64,000 nt of DNA from Phytophthora colocasiae. Its lineage: Eukaryota > Oomycota > Peronosporomycetes > Peronosporales > Peronosporaceae. The DNA lies in the NCBI GenBank assembly GCA_018806915.1, contig JAGKQI010000083.1:496001-560000 (forward strand), read 5' to 3'. Made by a program: the position numbers and the translations under genes. Below, piece by piece: positions 28,825 to 38,796 of this stretch. Position 1 is the stretch's first letter, and each line of letters begins with the position of its first letter. Below the pieces are notes generated by a model, which saw nothing but the letters and a program-made list of their open reading frames with translations, was not told where the DNA came from and did not search any database.

Positions 28825-31800
28825 ATGGGGAATGAGGTGAGTCGCCCTTCAGAGAACTTGAGTCCGCAGAACTCGGGCGTGGTGCCTCCCCGGTCGCCCT
28901 ACACGCCCACAGGTAGTTCCTCTCGTCGTGCACAGAGCTTTAATGCACGCTCACCGTCTCCTTCCACGAACGGGAACGCTCCTCCCCCGCAACGTCGGAC
29001 TAGCAGCAGCTCTAGTCTCGGATCTAACCCTAGTTCAACCCCCACTTCAAACCCTAAGAAGGAGCGCACGATCCAACGCATGGACAAGGCCATTCGCAGA
29101 AGGGTGAGGGGCGGCATCACTTACAATATGAAGCTGCTGATCCGTGGAGCTAAAGGGACAGGCAAGACGTCGCTGTTCCACCGACTCAAGGGTGAACCTA
29201 TCCCAGAAACTCACCAGTCCACGCCGCAGCTTCAATCTGCAACAATTAACTGGAGTTTTCGTCAAAATCTGGAGGAAAATGTCAAATGTGAAGTTTGGGA
29301 TGTCGTGGATAAGGGGTTTATCCCTATGGACGACGCAACAGAAAGCTCTTATGTTGCTAGCGGAGGGGGAGCCGAGAACGGAGGTCTGCAGGGTGGAGGT
29401 GCTCTATCTGCTGAAGCTACTGCCGCTGCTGCAGCAGCTGCTGCTGCGATGCAGAATGGGACTCACTCGGTGGCCATTGTGGATGCCTCGACGGTGGACG
29501 TGTACCATGAAGCGCACGGTGTCATTTTCCTATTGGATGTAACGAAGTGGGATACATTGGAGTACGTGAAGCAGCAACTTGACTATGTGCCGGTGCATAT
29601 TCCGACTTTGGTATTGGGAAACTTCAGAGATCAAGGAGCTCAGAGGAAGATCTTTAAAGAGGATATTCAGGAACTGCTTTATGGATCGAGTGACAGACCG
29701 CAGCATCAGCAGTGGAGACGGCCAGTGGAGTTGCTGTATTTTGAGTGCTCGTTGCTCAATTGCTACGGACTCAAGTCGTTGCATCAGTATTTTGGAATCC
29801 CGTTCCTGCAGTTGAAGATGGCGACTATCAGACAGCAGATGCGGATTGTGGAAGGTGAATTTGCTCATCTGAAGCATGACGTGCAGGCTACGATCAGTGA
29901 GCAACGTTATGCGGAGTACATGGAGCATATCAAGACGACTGGCTCGGATATTCGGACAGGTAGACGTGGATCTGGAAGTGGAAGCACTTCGCCAGCAGTA
30001 TCGAGAAGCAACTCAACAAGCGTATCTCTAAAAGAAAACGTCCAAGCACAGCAGGAAGGTGTGGATGACGATGTCAGCGTGCTAAGTAAAGAAGATGGAG
30101 CAGACACTCCCCCAAAACCAGCGTCTCGTGCTACGGCTGCTGCTAAAAAGGAACTCCAGGAAAAAAAAGATGTGAATCAAGCCCAGGACATCGAGGACTT
30201 GCCTGAGAGAAACAGCAGTGCAGTCATTCAGACCGCGCCCAAACTGGTTTTTGAGCACAAGAAAAGTGTGGCGTTGATTGCGGAGGATGCTGAACAAGGA
30301 AGTGCGGCAAAGGTTGAGGACAAACCCGCTGAAACTAAGAGGCAGAGCAGTGAGATTGCGGTTGTTAGCGATGCTGGCCCGAGCCGACCCAGGAAAGCCT
30401 CAGCAGAAGAAGTGATGCATCTTGAGGACTTTCAAGTACCGAAACTGCGTACTACCGATTTGGATGACTTCTACTCTGATGATGATAGTGACGAAGGTGT
30501 GGGTGAGCAGGACGAGGACGTAGTCGTGGCACCTGCAGATGGGTCGATGAAGGCGAGTATCAGTGGCGTTTACCACAAGCAACGATTCCTCGACTCAGAT
30601 TCTTCGGATTCAGATGAAAGTGAACTAGCTGGGTCTCAACAGAAACAAAAGGGACAGAAACATCGCCGAGGCTCTCCCCGACGTACAGCAGCAAAGCAGG
30701 CAAATTCCACCGGAGAAATAGTACGTAGGTCAGCGTCCCCAGCACGACCAAAGCCTAGCAGCCCAGCCCAGGAGATTTCAACACAGGAGCTCCAACCCTC
30801 TAGCTTCGCTAATGATGTTGTTGGGGTTGTGACCCCGACACCTCAAGCTGCCCCTCCTCCGTCTCCCCCAGCCTCCACGGTTCGACACTCAAGCCCAAGA
30901 AGCAAGGACGAGATTTCCGTTGTGTCGAAATGTGGAAGTGAAGATTTTCATGAAATATCACCCGGTGATGGACCGACGTTGGCAGGAACAGAGATTGGTG
31001 TGGAGCAGAATATGCTTGAAAAGAAATCTCAAGGAGCCGATAAGGACGAGTTGGACATTGCTACCCCGTCCAACGAGTTGGATAATTTCCTGTCGGGTGG
31101 TGAAAGCGAAGAAGGTAGTGGTGATTATGCCCCTGCAGCATCACAGGAGGAGGAACCAGTGGTGGCGCAACGCTCGAGGGTGGAAGTAGCTACGAGTGAT
31201 GACGAGAAGGACGATGACTCTGACGGCGCCGATGTATCGTTATCATCGCTTCAAGCTTCTTTACCAATCCCTGAACCATCGACACCTTCCTTGACACGGG
31301 CTCCTTCAACTTCAATGGGATCGTCAAGCCAAGGCGGAGAAGCAGCGTTGGGACACTATCACAAGAGGAATCTTGGGGAAGGCGATGACTTTCTTTCTTT
31401 ATCGACCCTCCAAGCATCACTACCATTACCCGGTGAGACTGAGGCACCGTTGTCGGTAGCAGTTCCTTCCAGTGCGTTTGGCAGATCTTCTGACGACGAC
31501 ACCGCCAAGGCTGAAGCAGTCCTCCACTTGTCGGACCTCCAAGCACCTAATGCGATTGCGCCTGACTTTGCGACCGTTGTTCCAAGCAACGATCTCGAGG
31601 CATTTTTGAACGAAAGCAACAGCGACTCAGAGGACTCACCTCCACGATCCTACACGGAGCCAACAGGAGAGTCTAAGCAGCGAGGCAGACAAGGAAGACC
31701 AATGGTTGAATCAAGTGATGATGATGAAGAAGAAGGTGAAGCAGACCAGGATCGTTTTGCGAGCTACAGTATCAGTAGAAAAAACAGATCCGAACGGAGA

Positions 31801-32142
31801 CGCCAACAGAAGGAAGACCTGCGCCAGCTAAATGTTGCGCTCGACATGGATAATGATCCTTTCGCTCCTCCAATGACCAGCGTAACCGCCTCTGACTCAT
31901 CTCTCGGTAGCTCGGATGTGATGGAAGCCATTCGTAAGGCACAAGAAGAGGCGATGCGTATGCTCCCAACAGAGCCAGCAAATGACATGGTTTTAAAGTC
32001 ATCGAAGAAGAAGCACAAGCACAAGCATAAAGAGCACAAACACAAAAAATCAGAGCGCGAGGATGGCTCCCAGGTGAAGAAGAGCAGTGGAAAGGCACAC
32101 TCAAAGAAACGTCGGCCCCACGTGCAAGATGACCTCGTGTAA
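28825..32142 (+). CDS. Rab-like GTPase 6 (RABL6/Parf type)
   Basis: The protein is 1105 residues without introns. The N-terminus is serine- and proline-rich. A GTPase-like domain starts near residue 100 with MKLLIRGAKGTGKTSLFHRL, where the P-loop is 108-116. It continues with TPQLQSATINWSF and VKCEVWDVVDKG, the pattern that marks RABL6. An alanine run interrupts the domain near residues 195-207. The long C-terminal half is acidic and serine-rich with repeats of the type SLSSLQASLP and SDDDS. The tail is lysine/histidine-rich (KKKHKHKHKEHKHKK), probably a nuclear or nucleolar signal. In animals RABL6 acts in cell-cycle control; its role in oomycetes is not known to me. Confidence 0.87.
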   Translation: MGNEVSRPSENLSPQNSGVVPPRSPYTPTGSSSRRAQSFNARSPSPSTNGNAPPPQRRTSSSSSLGSNPSSTPTSNPKKERTIQRMDKAIRRRVRGGITYNMKLLIRGAKGTGKTSLFHRLKGEPIPETHQSTPQLQSATINWSFRQNLEENVKCEVWDVVDKGFIPMDDATESSYVASGGGAENGGLQGGGALSAEATAAAAAAAAAMQNGTHSVAIVDASTVDVYHEAHGVIFLLDVTKWDTLEYVKQQLDYVPVHIPTLVLGNFRDQGAQRKIFKEDIQELLYGSSDRPQHQQWRRPVELLYFECSLLNCYGLKSLHQYFGIPFLQLKMATIRQQMRIVEGEFAHLKHDVQATISEQRYAEYMEHIKTTGSDIRTGRRGSGSGSTSPAVSRSNSTSVSLKENVQAQQEGVDDDVSVLSKEDGADTPPKPASRATAAAKKELQEKKDVNQAQDIEDLPERNSSAVIQTAPKLVFEHKKSVALIAEDAEQGSAAKVEDKPAETKRQSSEIAVVSDAGPSRPRKASAEEVMHLEDFQVPKLRTTDLDDFYSDDDSDEGVGEQDEDVVVAPADGSMKASISGVYHKQRFLDSDSSDSDESELAGSQQKQKGQKHRRGSPRRTAAKQANSTGEIVRRSASPARPKPSSPAQEISTQELQPSSFANDVVGVVTPTPQAAPPPSPPASTVRHSSPRSKDEISVVSKCGSEDFHEISPGDGPTLAGTEIGVEQNMLEKKSQGADKDELDIATPSNELDNFLSGGESEEGSGDYAPAASQEEEPVVAQRSRVEVATSDDEKDDDSDGADVSLSSLQASLPIPEPSTPSLTRAPSTSMGSSSQGGEAALGHYHKRNLGEGDDFLSLSTLQASLPLPGETEAPLSVAVPSSAFGRSSDDDTAKAEAVLHLSDLQAPNAIAPDFATVVPSNDLEAFLNESNSDSEDSPPRSYTEPTGESKQRGRQGRPMVESSDDDEEEGEADQDRFASYSISRKNRSERRRQQKEDLRQLNVALDMDNDPFAPPMTSVTASDSSLGSSDVMEAIRKAQEEAMRMLPTEPANDMVLKSSKKKHKHKHKEHKHKKSEREDGSQVKKSSGKAHSKKRRPHVQDDLV

Positions 32143-32577
32143 AATGGGCCCGTTTTGAATGGACAATGTCAGGTGATTGAAGCGACAGGGCTATTACGAC
32201 CAGCAGGATGCTGAGCACTTTGCAGTCGAATATAATATAGAGCAAGCAGTTTCCGTTACACAAAGTCTAACTATTCAGTCTTAAACTTACTCAGTGAGAA
32301 CTACTAGCTCCGAGCTAGGAATAGTTAGACTGTTAGACCAACTGTAACGGAACCTAGTACGAACGGATGCCGTTTACTTTTCTTCGCCATAATAGTGTTC
32401 GCGATCGATGAGGCAGAATGACGCGAGCGTTTTCTGGATTGACGTCGGAAAATATACTGACCGCTGAATCCGCTGAGTGTATTAAAACGCACACGCGAAA
32501 CGTCCAGGACGACTCCAATTCTGCGCCATTTTCGGCTTTACTTGGTCAACGCCAGCACCACACCTGCCTAGAAAAAT

Positions 32578-33573
32578 ATGCACATGCTGTTCCAGAGCCA
32601 AGCGGCGTATCGGCGACGCCGTGCCTGGGTGCCCCGAGAAGTGGATGAAGCGAGCACAACTACACTGGCTGTGAGGCCCAATGTTATGATCGGTCCGACA
32701 AGGCCGCGTGTTCGAGGAAAGTCGCGGAATTGTAAGGTCATGCGACGAGAGATTAACGTGGCGAAGCGCCATGCCCAACGCCAACAAACAAGCGAGCCGG
32801 GGGTTGAAGAAGACAGTGGCGGACAAGACGCAGATAATCAAGATGCTGAAGAAGAAGACCAGGTACCATTGGCGCTGCAGGACGAAGTGCAGGCTATGCA
32901 GATGGAGATTGAGATGCTGCAGCATCGACGACTGCTGTTGGACTCCGCCATGGTAAATGCCCGCACCAACGCAGTGGCACACGCCATTGACCTTACCAAG
33001 GGCTTCTACGTGCACTTTTCCAACGGTTTTGATCCATTAAACCACCCTGAGCAGTCCAGACAAGCAGAGACATTTCTTCGAGGAATCATGAAGAAGGACG
33101 TCATCTGCACTGAATTCCAGGGCGTCGACTTGTTCCTGAACCAGTACAAGTTGTGCACGGAAGGTCATGCCTCCATGCGTGTGTTCGTTCACGACATTAT
33201 CGTCATTAACGAGGATATCTCGTTGAAAGATGGAGCCATTCAAGTCTTGGCGAAAGCAACAGCACGTTGTCGGATCAGTCGCACGACACTGGAGAAATTC
33301 TTCCCGCGCATCATCGACGAAGAAGAACTCACTCAGCAGTTGATCGGCAAGGAGTATGTTATTCAATACGACAAGGTGTTCCACTTCAAGCACGGCCGCG
33401 TGTTCCAGCACGAGTCCCAGGTGGATTTCTGCAATAGCATGTTGGAAATGGCGCAAAACCCGTTCGTAGCGATGAAACTGCTGGAAGCTTCACTAATGAC
33501 CAAGCACGGTCATCTCAAGGTAGAATATGGTATCGAGGAGGACATGAACCAACTCGAGAACACGGTATTGTAA
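32578..33573 (+). CDS. bZIP-related regulator, divergent
   Basis: The protein is 331 residues. I kept the first ATG after an upstream stop; a later ATG at 32686 is possible. A basic stretch, RREINVAKRHAQRQQ (56-70), has Asn60 and Arg68 in bZIP-like spacing. It is followed by an acidic linker instead of an immediate leucine zipper. A coiled-coil-like heptad run sits near 98-122 (VQAMQMEIEMLQ). The C-terminal 200 residues resemble those of the clearer bZIP at 39423-40364 (FLRGIMKKDV, FFPRIIDEE and a final helix in parallel order). That supports common origin. I infer a transcription factor of the oomycete bZIP group that has lost or altered its zipper. Confidence 0.5.
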   Translation: MHMLFQSQAAYRRRRAWVPREVDEASTTTLAVRPNVMIGPTRPRVRGKSRNCKVMRREINVAKRHAQRQQTSEPGVEEDSGGQDADNQDAEEEDQVPLALQDEVQAMQMEIEMLQHRRLLLDSAMVNARTNAVAHAIDLTKGFYVHFSNGFDPLNHPEQSRQAETFLRGIMKKDVICTEFQGVDLFLNQYKLCTEGHASMRVFVHDIIVINEDISLKDGAIQVLAKATARCRISRTTLEKFFPRIIDEEELTQQLIGKEYVIQYDKVFHFKHGRVFQHESQVDFCNSMLEMAQNPFVAMKLLEASLMTKHGHLKVEYGIEEDMNQLENTVL

Positions 33574-33686
33574 CCTTCTGTCTTCGAACGTATTGTATTT
33601 CAAATATCGTAAAACAACTGAAGTTGCTTGTCACTGTAGCTATCATTCCTTATGACAAGCTACTTTGGGGCACATACTAACGAGAC

Positions 33687-34139
33687 TTAGAGAATGGCGC
33701 TCACAGCGTTGCCCACACCTACTAGTGTCGCCATCATGCCCACTCCGTAGCACAACGAACGCATCGGTTGCTTGGCCTTCGCGTACGCATACGTGTGCAG
33801 GCAACGTGCCGTCGTGAAGGCGACCATGGCGCGGCAGTGGACATTCTGGTTCGCCCCAGCCATGATACCGGCACCGAAGATGAAAAGCCCGAGTGGAATG
33901 GACTCAAGGTCACTCATGACGATACTCCCCCAACGACGCGAAGCTTCGAGGATCTCGGGTTCAACGGTAATATCGAGGCCGAAGGTCTGCTTGCGTTTAG
34001 AGGTTGGAAACTTCGAGTCTTCAGGCGGACGTTCTCCCGCGACGAACTTTCTAGAGCCTTGGATCAGCGTGGCGGTCAGGAACTTCATGTACAGCACCGA
34101 TGAGCAGCACACGTACACCTTGACACTTCCGTTCACCAT
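33687..34139 (-). CDS. MAPEG family protein (microsomal glutathione transferase-like)
   Basis: The protein is 150 residues with four hydrophobic segments. I chose the ATG at 34139 (MVNGSVKVY), which aligns with the other copies; the frame opens 26 codons upstream. It carries the family marks RPPED in the first loop, WGSIVMSDLESIP before helix two, and RCLHTYAYA with KQPMRS near helix three. These correspond to NPED, R-x2-RNDME and HT-AY motifs of mPGES-1/MGST. Members conjugate glutathione to lipophilic substrates or isomerise lipid peroxides in membranes. It differs from its relatives where HRW is replaced by RRW. The start of the gene lies inside a large palindrome, and a truncated mirror copy is at 38032-38292. 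Confidence 0.88.
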   Translation of the reverse strand: MVNGSVKVYVCCSSVLYMKFLTATLIQGSRKFVAGERPPEDSKFPTSKRKQTFGLDITVEPEILEASRRWGSIVMSDLESIPLGLFIFGAGIMAGANQNVHCRAMVAFTTARCLHTYAYAKAKQPMRSLCYGVGMMATLVGVGNAVSAIL

Positions 34140-34385
34140 TGCAAAGCTTTCGTCAAAACTCTTGAACTTGGTGGGTTGTTGGTGAGAAGAACTATGAAGA
34201 GATGATGCCACAAGCATCGGTGGCTGGCAAATTGAAGCACTTGAGCATTTGGTTGTCTCAAGCTGAGACTTTCAACGGACAAGCAAGTTTGTTGGGGGTG
34301 AACGGACATCTAATTTCTCTATTTGAATTCACTATTTACGATAAAGGCCACAACGCACTACATACCATGCGCATCCAATGCCCCA

Positions 34386-35174
34386 TTAGACATAGGTGAT
34401 GGTGCTGGGCGAGTACTTGCAGAGGTTGCCCGAAGGACCAGCACCAGCCTCATCCGGTTCGCCACCAGACGTGGTGCCGTCCGACCACGAGCACACGTTG
34501 ATCTTCTTGCCCTTGATCTTGATGTTCTCGAGGGTGGCCTGGTCGCCCCAGTTCTCGTTCACCGTCACGACACTAACGCGGCCGTCCACAGCGTACACGT
34601 TCTTGACGTTGACCTTGAGGTTCTTGAGGCCGCACGTGCCGCACGAACGGTAGAGCTTGCCGAAATCCTCGACGTAGAAACCCTCAATGGAGACGGTTCC
34701 CTGTCCGTTGTGCTGCACGACCTTGTCCTGGGCGTGACGTGCACCACCGCCGATGACCTTGGTCACGCTGCCGGACGAACCGCCCTTGATGCTCAGCGCG
34801 TCCTCGCACACGTCGTCCCACCAGACGTTCTGAATCGTGCAACCGCTCTGTTCGCAGTGAACGCCCTCCATTTGGTCCTTACCGATGATGACGTTCTTGA
34901 GTGTGCCACCGGGTTCGACACGGAAGACGGCCGTCTGCCATCCGCTCTCGCGCTGACCGGCGCAATTGACGTTGGAGCGCTGGAATGTCTTCATCTTGCC
35001 ATCGTAGACCTCGCCGGACTTGACGACGTAGGGTTCGTCGAAGTACTCGTCGCCCTGGCTGGTAGGCCACGCCCCTGTGGGCATTGGGGCCGCTTCGGAG
35101 CGCATGGACGCACCTGACGCGACGGCGGCCGTGGCGACAAGCGCAACTGATACGAAGGAGAAAGCGTTGACCAT
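34386..35174 (-). CDS. Secreted pectate lyase, PL3 family
   Basis: The protein is 262 residues, starting at the ATG at 35174 directly before a signal peptide (about 1-18). A longer open frame upstream has no support. Conserved PL3 features include the EPGGTLKNVIIG turn, cysteine-rich segments and the WWDDVCEDALSIKGG block. The family cleaves de-esterified pectin with calcium and helps oomycetes break plant cell walls. The mirror copy at 37005-37793 is almost identical; I noticed a Val/Ile change in the signal peptide. The initiator-like element at 35223-35238 lies about 50-65 bases upstream. Confidence 0.93.
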   Translation of the reverse strand: MVNAFSFVSVALVATAAVASGASMRSEAAPMPTGAWPTSQGDEYFDEPYVVKSGEVYDGKMKTFQRSNVNCAGQRESGWQTAVFRVEPGGTLKNVIIGKDQMEGVHCEQSGCTIQNVWWDDVCEDALSIKGGSSGSVTKVIGGGARHAQDKVVQHNGQGTVSIEGFYVEDFGKLYRSCGTCGLKNLKVNVKNVYAVDGRVSVVTVNENWGDQATLENIKIKGKKINVCSWSDGTTSGGEPDEAGAGPSGNLCKYSPSTITYV

Positions 35175-35222
35175 GGTCACTAGATAGGAGGTAGTGGGGG
35201 TTGGTTGGTTGCTGCAGTGAGC

Positions 35223-35238
35223 GGATTGGAAAATGAGT
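35223..35238 (-). promoter_or_regulatory. Oomycete initiator-like element
   Basis: On the minus strand this reads ACTCATTTTCCAATCC, close to the oomycete transcription start consensus (TCATT, two pyrimidines, N, CA). It is about 50-65 bases before the pectate lyase ATG and is repeated in the mirror arm. Confidence 0.5.
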
Positions 35239-36932
35239 GACGAGATTGAGGGAGTTTTTCGCTGCATGCTTGGAATGGCTGCATGCCGCGCCAATAACGT
35301 ACTAGTAACAACCAGCCAGCCATGTACAGACTGTACTACAGTCGATCCGGGGCAGCGCCGCCATCGCAAATCCTGTCGTTGATATCGATATCGTCGAGCA
35401 GGCTCCGCATTGCCAGATGCTGTCGCGCATGGCAAGAGGTTGTCGGTTTACTTGGAGATCGGATCCACAAAACGACAGCTTGATGACCACCGCTGCTCTG
35501 CAAGGACGTGTACATGTAGGCCAGATGCTGGCCTTACGACGACTCGATCGGGTGTGGAGACCATCGTCGTCAATTAATCGGCAAAGTTCGTGCCTGACTA
35601 AAACACCTCGGTGTTTTTCGATCCGGATGTAGCAACCGCCATGGCTTGAGACTTTTTCGGATCGCGCTGCGCTGCAAGGTTCCACCTGAACTGTCGGACA
35701 TTCCGTGCCGATGTGCACCAGGTGGCGACTACAGCAAGACCACAAAATTCGCAGACGAAAAAGTGGCAAAGCAGGCGTTGGGCAGCAGAGAGAACGGACA
35801 GCGGAAGGTTGCTCGATCGCTTTGGCGTCGTCGTGTACCTATTTGGCGTTGCTACTGGAGAGAGAGAAAGAATGTTAAGTAGTGTTATTTATCTATGGGA
35901 GTTTTCGTGAAAACTAGTCTACAGTTCTTGAAGAGTATGGGTGGGTGGGGGGGGGGGGGGCTGTAGTCGTCCTTCAGCATACCGTAGGGAGGTCCTAGGT
36001 CCACGCATTCCCATGTTGCAGAAGTGTATGGCCACGAATCCTGTATCTGGTGACGACCATTTCGCTAAGACCCGCTGTTTGTATCCTTCGCATCGCTGTC
36101 GTTGATTCGTGTTAGTCGCTCGACCACCACAGTGTATGTCTCTCATTAATCCCCTACGAATGGACATGTATTCAACGATTCTGTGCAGTACATATACCAT
36201 AAATTATCCGCAGCAAAGGTCGCGATAGGTATTCAGATTGAAAAACCTGAACACGGTTACACTGTTCGGCAGTAGCGCAATAGAAATCGCGAACGGAAAG
36301 CACTGGTCAATCATTTGTACGTGTACCGGTACTACAAAGGCGGCGCCAAAGCGATCGAGCAACCTTCCGCTGTCCGTTCTCTCTGCTGCCCAACGCCTGC
36401 TTTGCCACTTTTTCGTCTGCGAATTTTGTGGTCTTGCTGTAGTCGCCACCTGGTGCACATCGGCACGGAATGTCCGACAGTTCAGGTGGAACCTTGCAGC
36501 GCAGCGCGATCCGAAAAAGTCTCAAGCCATGGCGGTTGCTACATCCGGATCGAAAAACACCGAGGTGTTTTAGTCAGGCACGAACTTTGCCGATTAATTG
36601 ACGACGATGGTCTCCACACCCGATCGAGTCGTCGTAAGGCCAGCATCTGGCCTACATGTACACGTCCTTGCAGAGCAGCGGTGGTCATCAAGCTGTCGTT
36701 TTGTGGATCCGATCTCCAAGTAAACCGACAACCTCTTGCCATGCGCGACAGCATCTGGCAATGCGGAGCCTGCTCGACGATATCGATATCAACGACAGGA
36801 TTTGCGATGGCGGCGCTGCCCCGGATCGACTGTAGTACAGTCTGTACATGGCTGGCTGGTTGTTACTAGTACGTTATTGGCGCGGCATGCAGCCATTCCA
36901 AGCATGCAGCGAAAAACTCCCTCAATCTCGTC

Positions 36933-36948
36933 ACTCATTTTCCAATCC
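36933..36948 (+). promoter_or_regulatory. Oomycete initiator-like element
   Basis: This is the mirror copy of the element at 35223-35238. It reads ACTCATTTTCCAATCC, 57-72 bases before the ATG at 37005. Confidence 0.5.
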
Positions 36949-37004
36949 GCTCACTGCAGCAACCAACCAACCGACCAACCCCCACTACCTCCTATCTAGT
37001 GACC

Positions 37005-37793
37005 ATGGTCAACGCTTTCTCCTTCGTATCAGTTGCGCTTATCGCCACGGCCGCCGTCGCGTCAGGTGCGTCCATGCGCTCCGAAGCGGCCCCAATGCCC
37101 ACAGGGGCGTGGCCTACCAGCCAGGGCGACGAGTACTTCGACGAACCCTACGTCGTCAAGTCCGGCGAGGTCTACGATGGCAAGATGAAGACATTCCAGC
37201 GCTCCAACGTCAATTGCGCCGGTCAGCGCGAGAGTGGATGGCAGACGGCCGTCTTCCGTGTCGAACCCGGTGGCACACTCAAGAACGTCATCATCGGTAA
37301 GGACCAAATGGAGGGCGTTCACTGCGAACAGAGCGGTTGCACGATTCAGAACGTCTGGTGGGACGACGTGTGCGAGGACGCGCTGAGCATCAAGGGCGGT
37401 TCGTCCGGCAGCGTGACCAAGGTCATCGGCGGTGGTGCACGTCACGCCCAGGACAAAGTCGTGCAGCACAACGGACAGGGAACCGTCTCCATTGAGGGTT
37501 TCTACGTCGAGGATTTCGGCAAGCTCTACCGTTCGTGCGGCACGTGCGGCCTCAAGAACCTCAAGGTCAACGTCAAGAACGTGTACGCTGTGGACGGCCG
37601 CGTTAGTGTCGTGACGGTGAACGAGAACTGGGGCGACCAGGCCACCCTCGAGAACATCAAGATCAAGGGCAAGAAGATCAACGTGTGCTCGTGGTCGGAC
37701 GGCACCACGTCTGGTGGCGAACCGGATGAGGCTGGTGCTGGTCCTTCGGGCAACCTCTGCAAGTACTCGCCCAGCACCATCACCTATGTCTAG
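37005..37793 (+). CDS. Secreted pectate lyase, PL3 family (mirror copy)
   Basis: The protein is 262 residues and nearly identical to the product of 34386-35174, with the same start, signal peptide, cysteines and WWDDVCED block. Both copies look intact and have the same initiator-like upstream element, so both may be expressed. A third fragment of the same gene, covering only the last 80 or so codons, is at 39119-39360. Such near-identity points to recent duplication or gene conversion between palindrome arms. An assembly artefact remains possible. Confidence 0.93.
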   Translation: MVNAFSFVSVALIATAAVASGASMRSEAAPMPTGAWPTSQGDEYFDEPYVVKSGEVYDGKMKTFQRSNVNCAGQRESGWQTAVFRVEPGGTLKNVIIGKDQMEGVHCEQSGCTIQNVWWDDVCEDALSIKGGSSGSVTKVIGGGARHAQDKVVQHNGQGTVSIEGFYVEDFGKLYRSCGTCGLKNLKVNVKNVYAVDGRVSVVTVNENWGDQATLENIKIKGKKINVCSWSDGTTSGGEPDEAGAGPSGNLCKYSPSTITYV

Positions 37794-38031
37794 TTTGGCA
37801 TTGTATGCACGCGGTAGTACGTTGTAGCCTTTATCGTAAATTCAAATAGAGTAATTAGATGTCCGTTCACCCCCAACAAACTTGCTTGTCCGTTGAAAGT
37901 CTCAGCTTGAGACAACCAAATGCTCAAGTGCTTCAATTTGCCAGCCACCGATGCTTGTTGTGGCATCATCTCTTCATAGTTCTTCTCACCAACAACCCAC
38001 CAAGTCCAAGAGTTTTGACGAAAGCTTTGCA

Positions 38032-38292
38032 ATGGTGAACGGAAGTGTCAAGGTGTACGTGTGCTGCTCATCGGTGCTGTACATGAAGTTCCTGACCGCC
38101 ACGTTGATCCAAGGCTCTAGAAAGTTCGTCGCGGGAGAACGTCCGCCTGAAGACTCGAAGTTTCCAACCTCTAAACGCAAGCAAACGTTCGGCCTCGATA
38201 TTACCGTTGAACCCGAGATCCTCGAAGCTTCGCGTCGTTGGGGGAGTATCGTCATGAGTGACCTTGAGTCCATTCCACTCGGACTTTTCAGG
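38032..38292 (+). pseudogene. Truncated MAPEG mirror copy
   Basis: This is the first 87 codons or so of the MAPEG gene at 33687-34139, in the right palindrome arm. It ends abruptly after the SDLESIPLGLF block, where the sequence changes to an unrelated fatty acyl-CoA reductase fragment. Helices two to four are missing. Confidence 0.88.
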
Positions 38293-38796
38293 TCACATTA
38301 AGAACGCCGCTAAACTGTGGCAGCTGACATGGCGTGCTCGTAACCTTGTGGAGCTATTCAAGCCGTTTACTGAAAACCAGTGGATCTTCGCGGCTGATGC
38401 TGCAGAGAAGATGATGGGCGACGAAGGACTTTTGGATCGATTCGCACGAAATTGCATGGGAGCGCTATGTGGTGAATTACTGCGTGGGGTTGAAGAAGTA
38501 TATGCTGAACGAAGACGTTATTGATGTGGATATCGAGGGCGTTAATCAGACTCAGCTTGCTCTAAGTACGGGACGCATCTTGGACTGGGATCCAGACCAC
38601 CACGCGATTTCGTTCCCTGGCCTTCTTTTCCGATGTTGCATGGGCGTACACATCCAGTCGGAAGCCTGGATACACCAAGTCCGGACTACTCGGGCGTGTA
38701 ATGGGGCTTACAGGGTGGAAAGAAGGCGTGAATCATGAAGCCTCGCACGTTCCTAGACTGCATGTTGAATCCATCGGAGGCCTCCGTAACAGCGTC
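38293..38796 (+). pseudogene. C-terminal fragment of a fatty acyl-CoA reductase
   Basis: The plus-strand frames read like the C-terminal domain of FAR (male-sterility type) proteins: LFKPFTENQWIFAADAAE, then in another frame AWERYVVNYCVGLKKYML and LDWDPDHHAISFPG. At least one frameshift near 38430 separates them, and another follows near 38625. The start of the gene is missing and the fragment joins the palindrome at 38292. Just downstream, an acyltransferase fragment lies in opposite orientation (38797-39116). Fusion of FAR with the DHAP acyltransferase is known from Dictyostelium (FARAT), so both pieces may come from one such gene. Confidence 0.65.

Larger units (their letters stand above)
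33879..38292. repeat. Large palindrome with pectate lyase in both arms
   Basis: The left arm (33879-35827) and right arm (36346-38292) are reverse complements over about 1.95 kb, apart from small indels and a few substitutions. The spacer of about 520 bp (35828-36345) contains a G run (35947-35960) and no gene. Matching positions sum to about 72171-72179. The left arm holds the first half of an intact MAPEG gene plus a PL3 gene. The right arm holds the PL3 mirror copy and a MAPEG copy cut at 38292. Long open frames at 35302-35769 and 36402-36869 are mirror images of each other in the promoter part of the arms and have no recognisable content. Confidence 0.93.

Noticed and set aside
35302..36869. 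Two 155-184 codon frames in the palindrome arms
   Set aside because: They are mirror images caused by the palindrome, overlap the pectate lyase promoter and match nothing I know.
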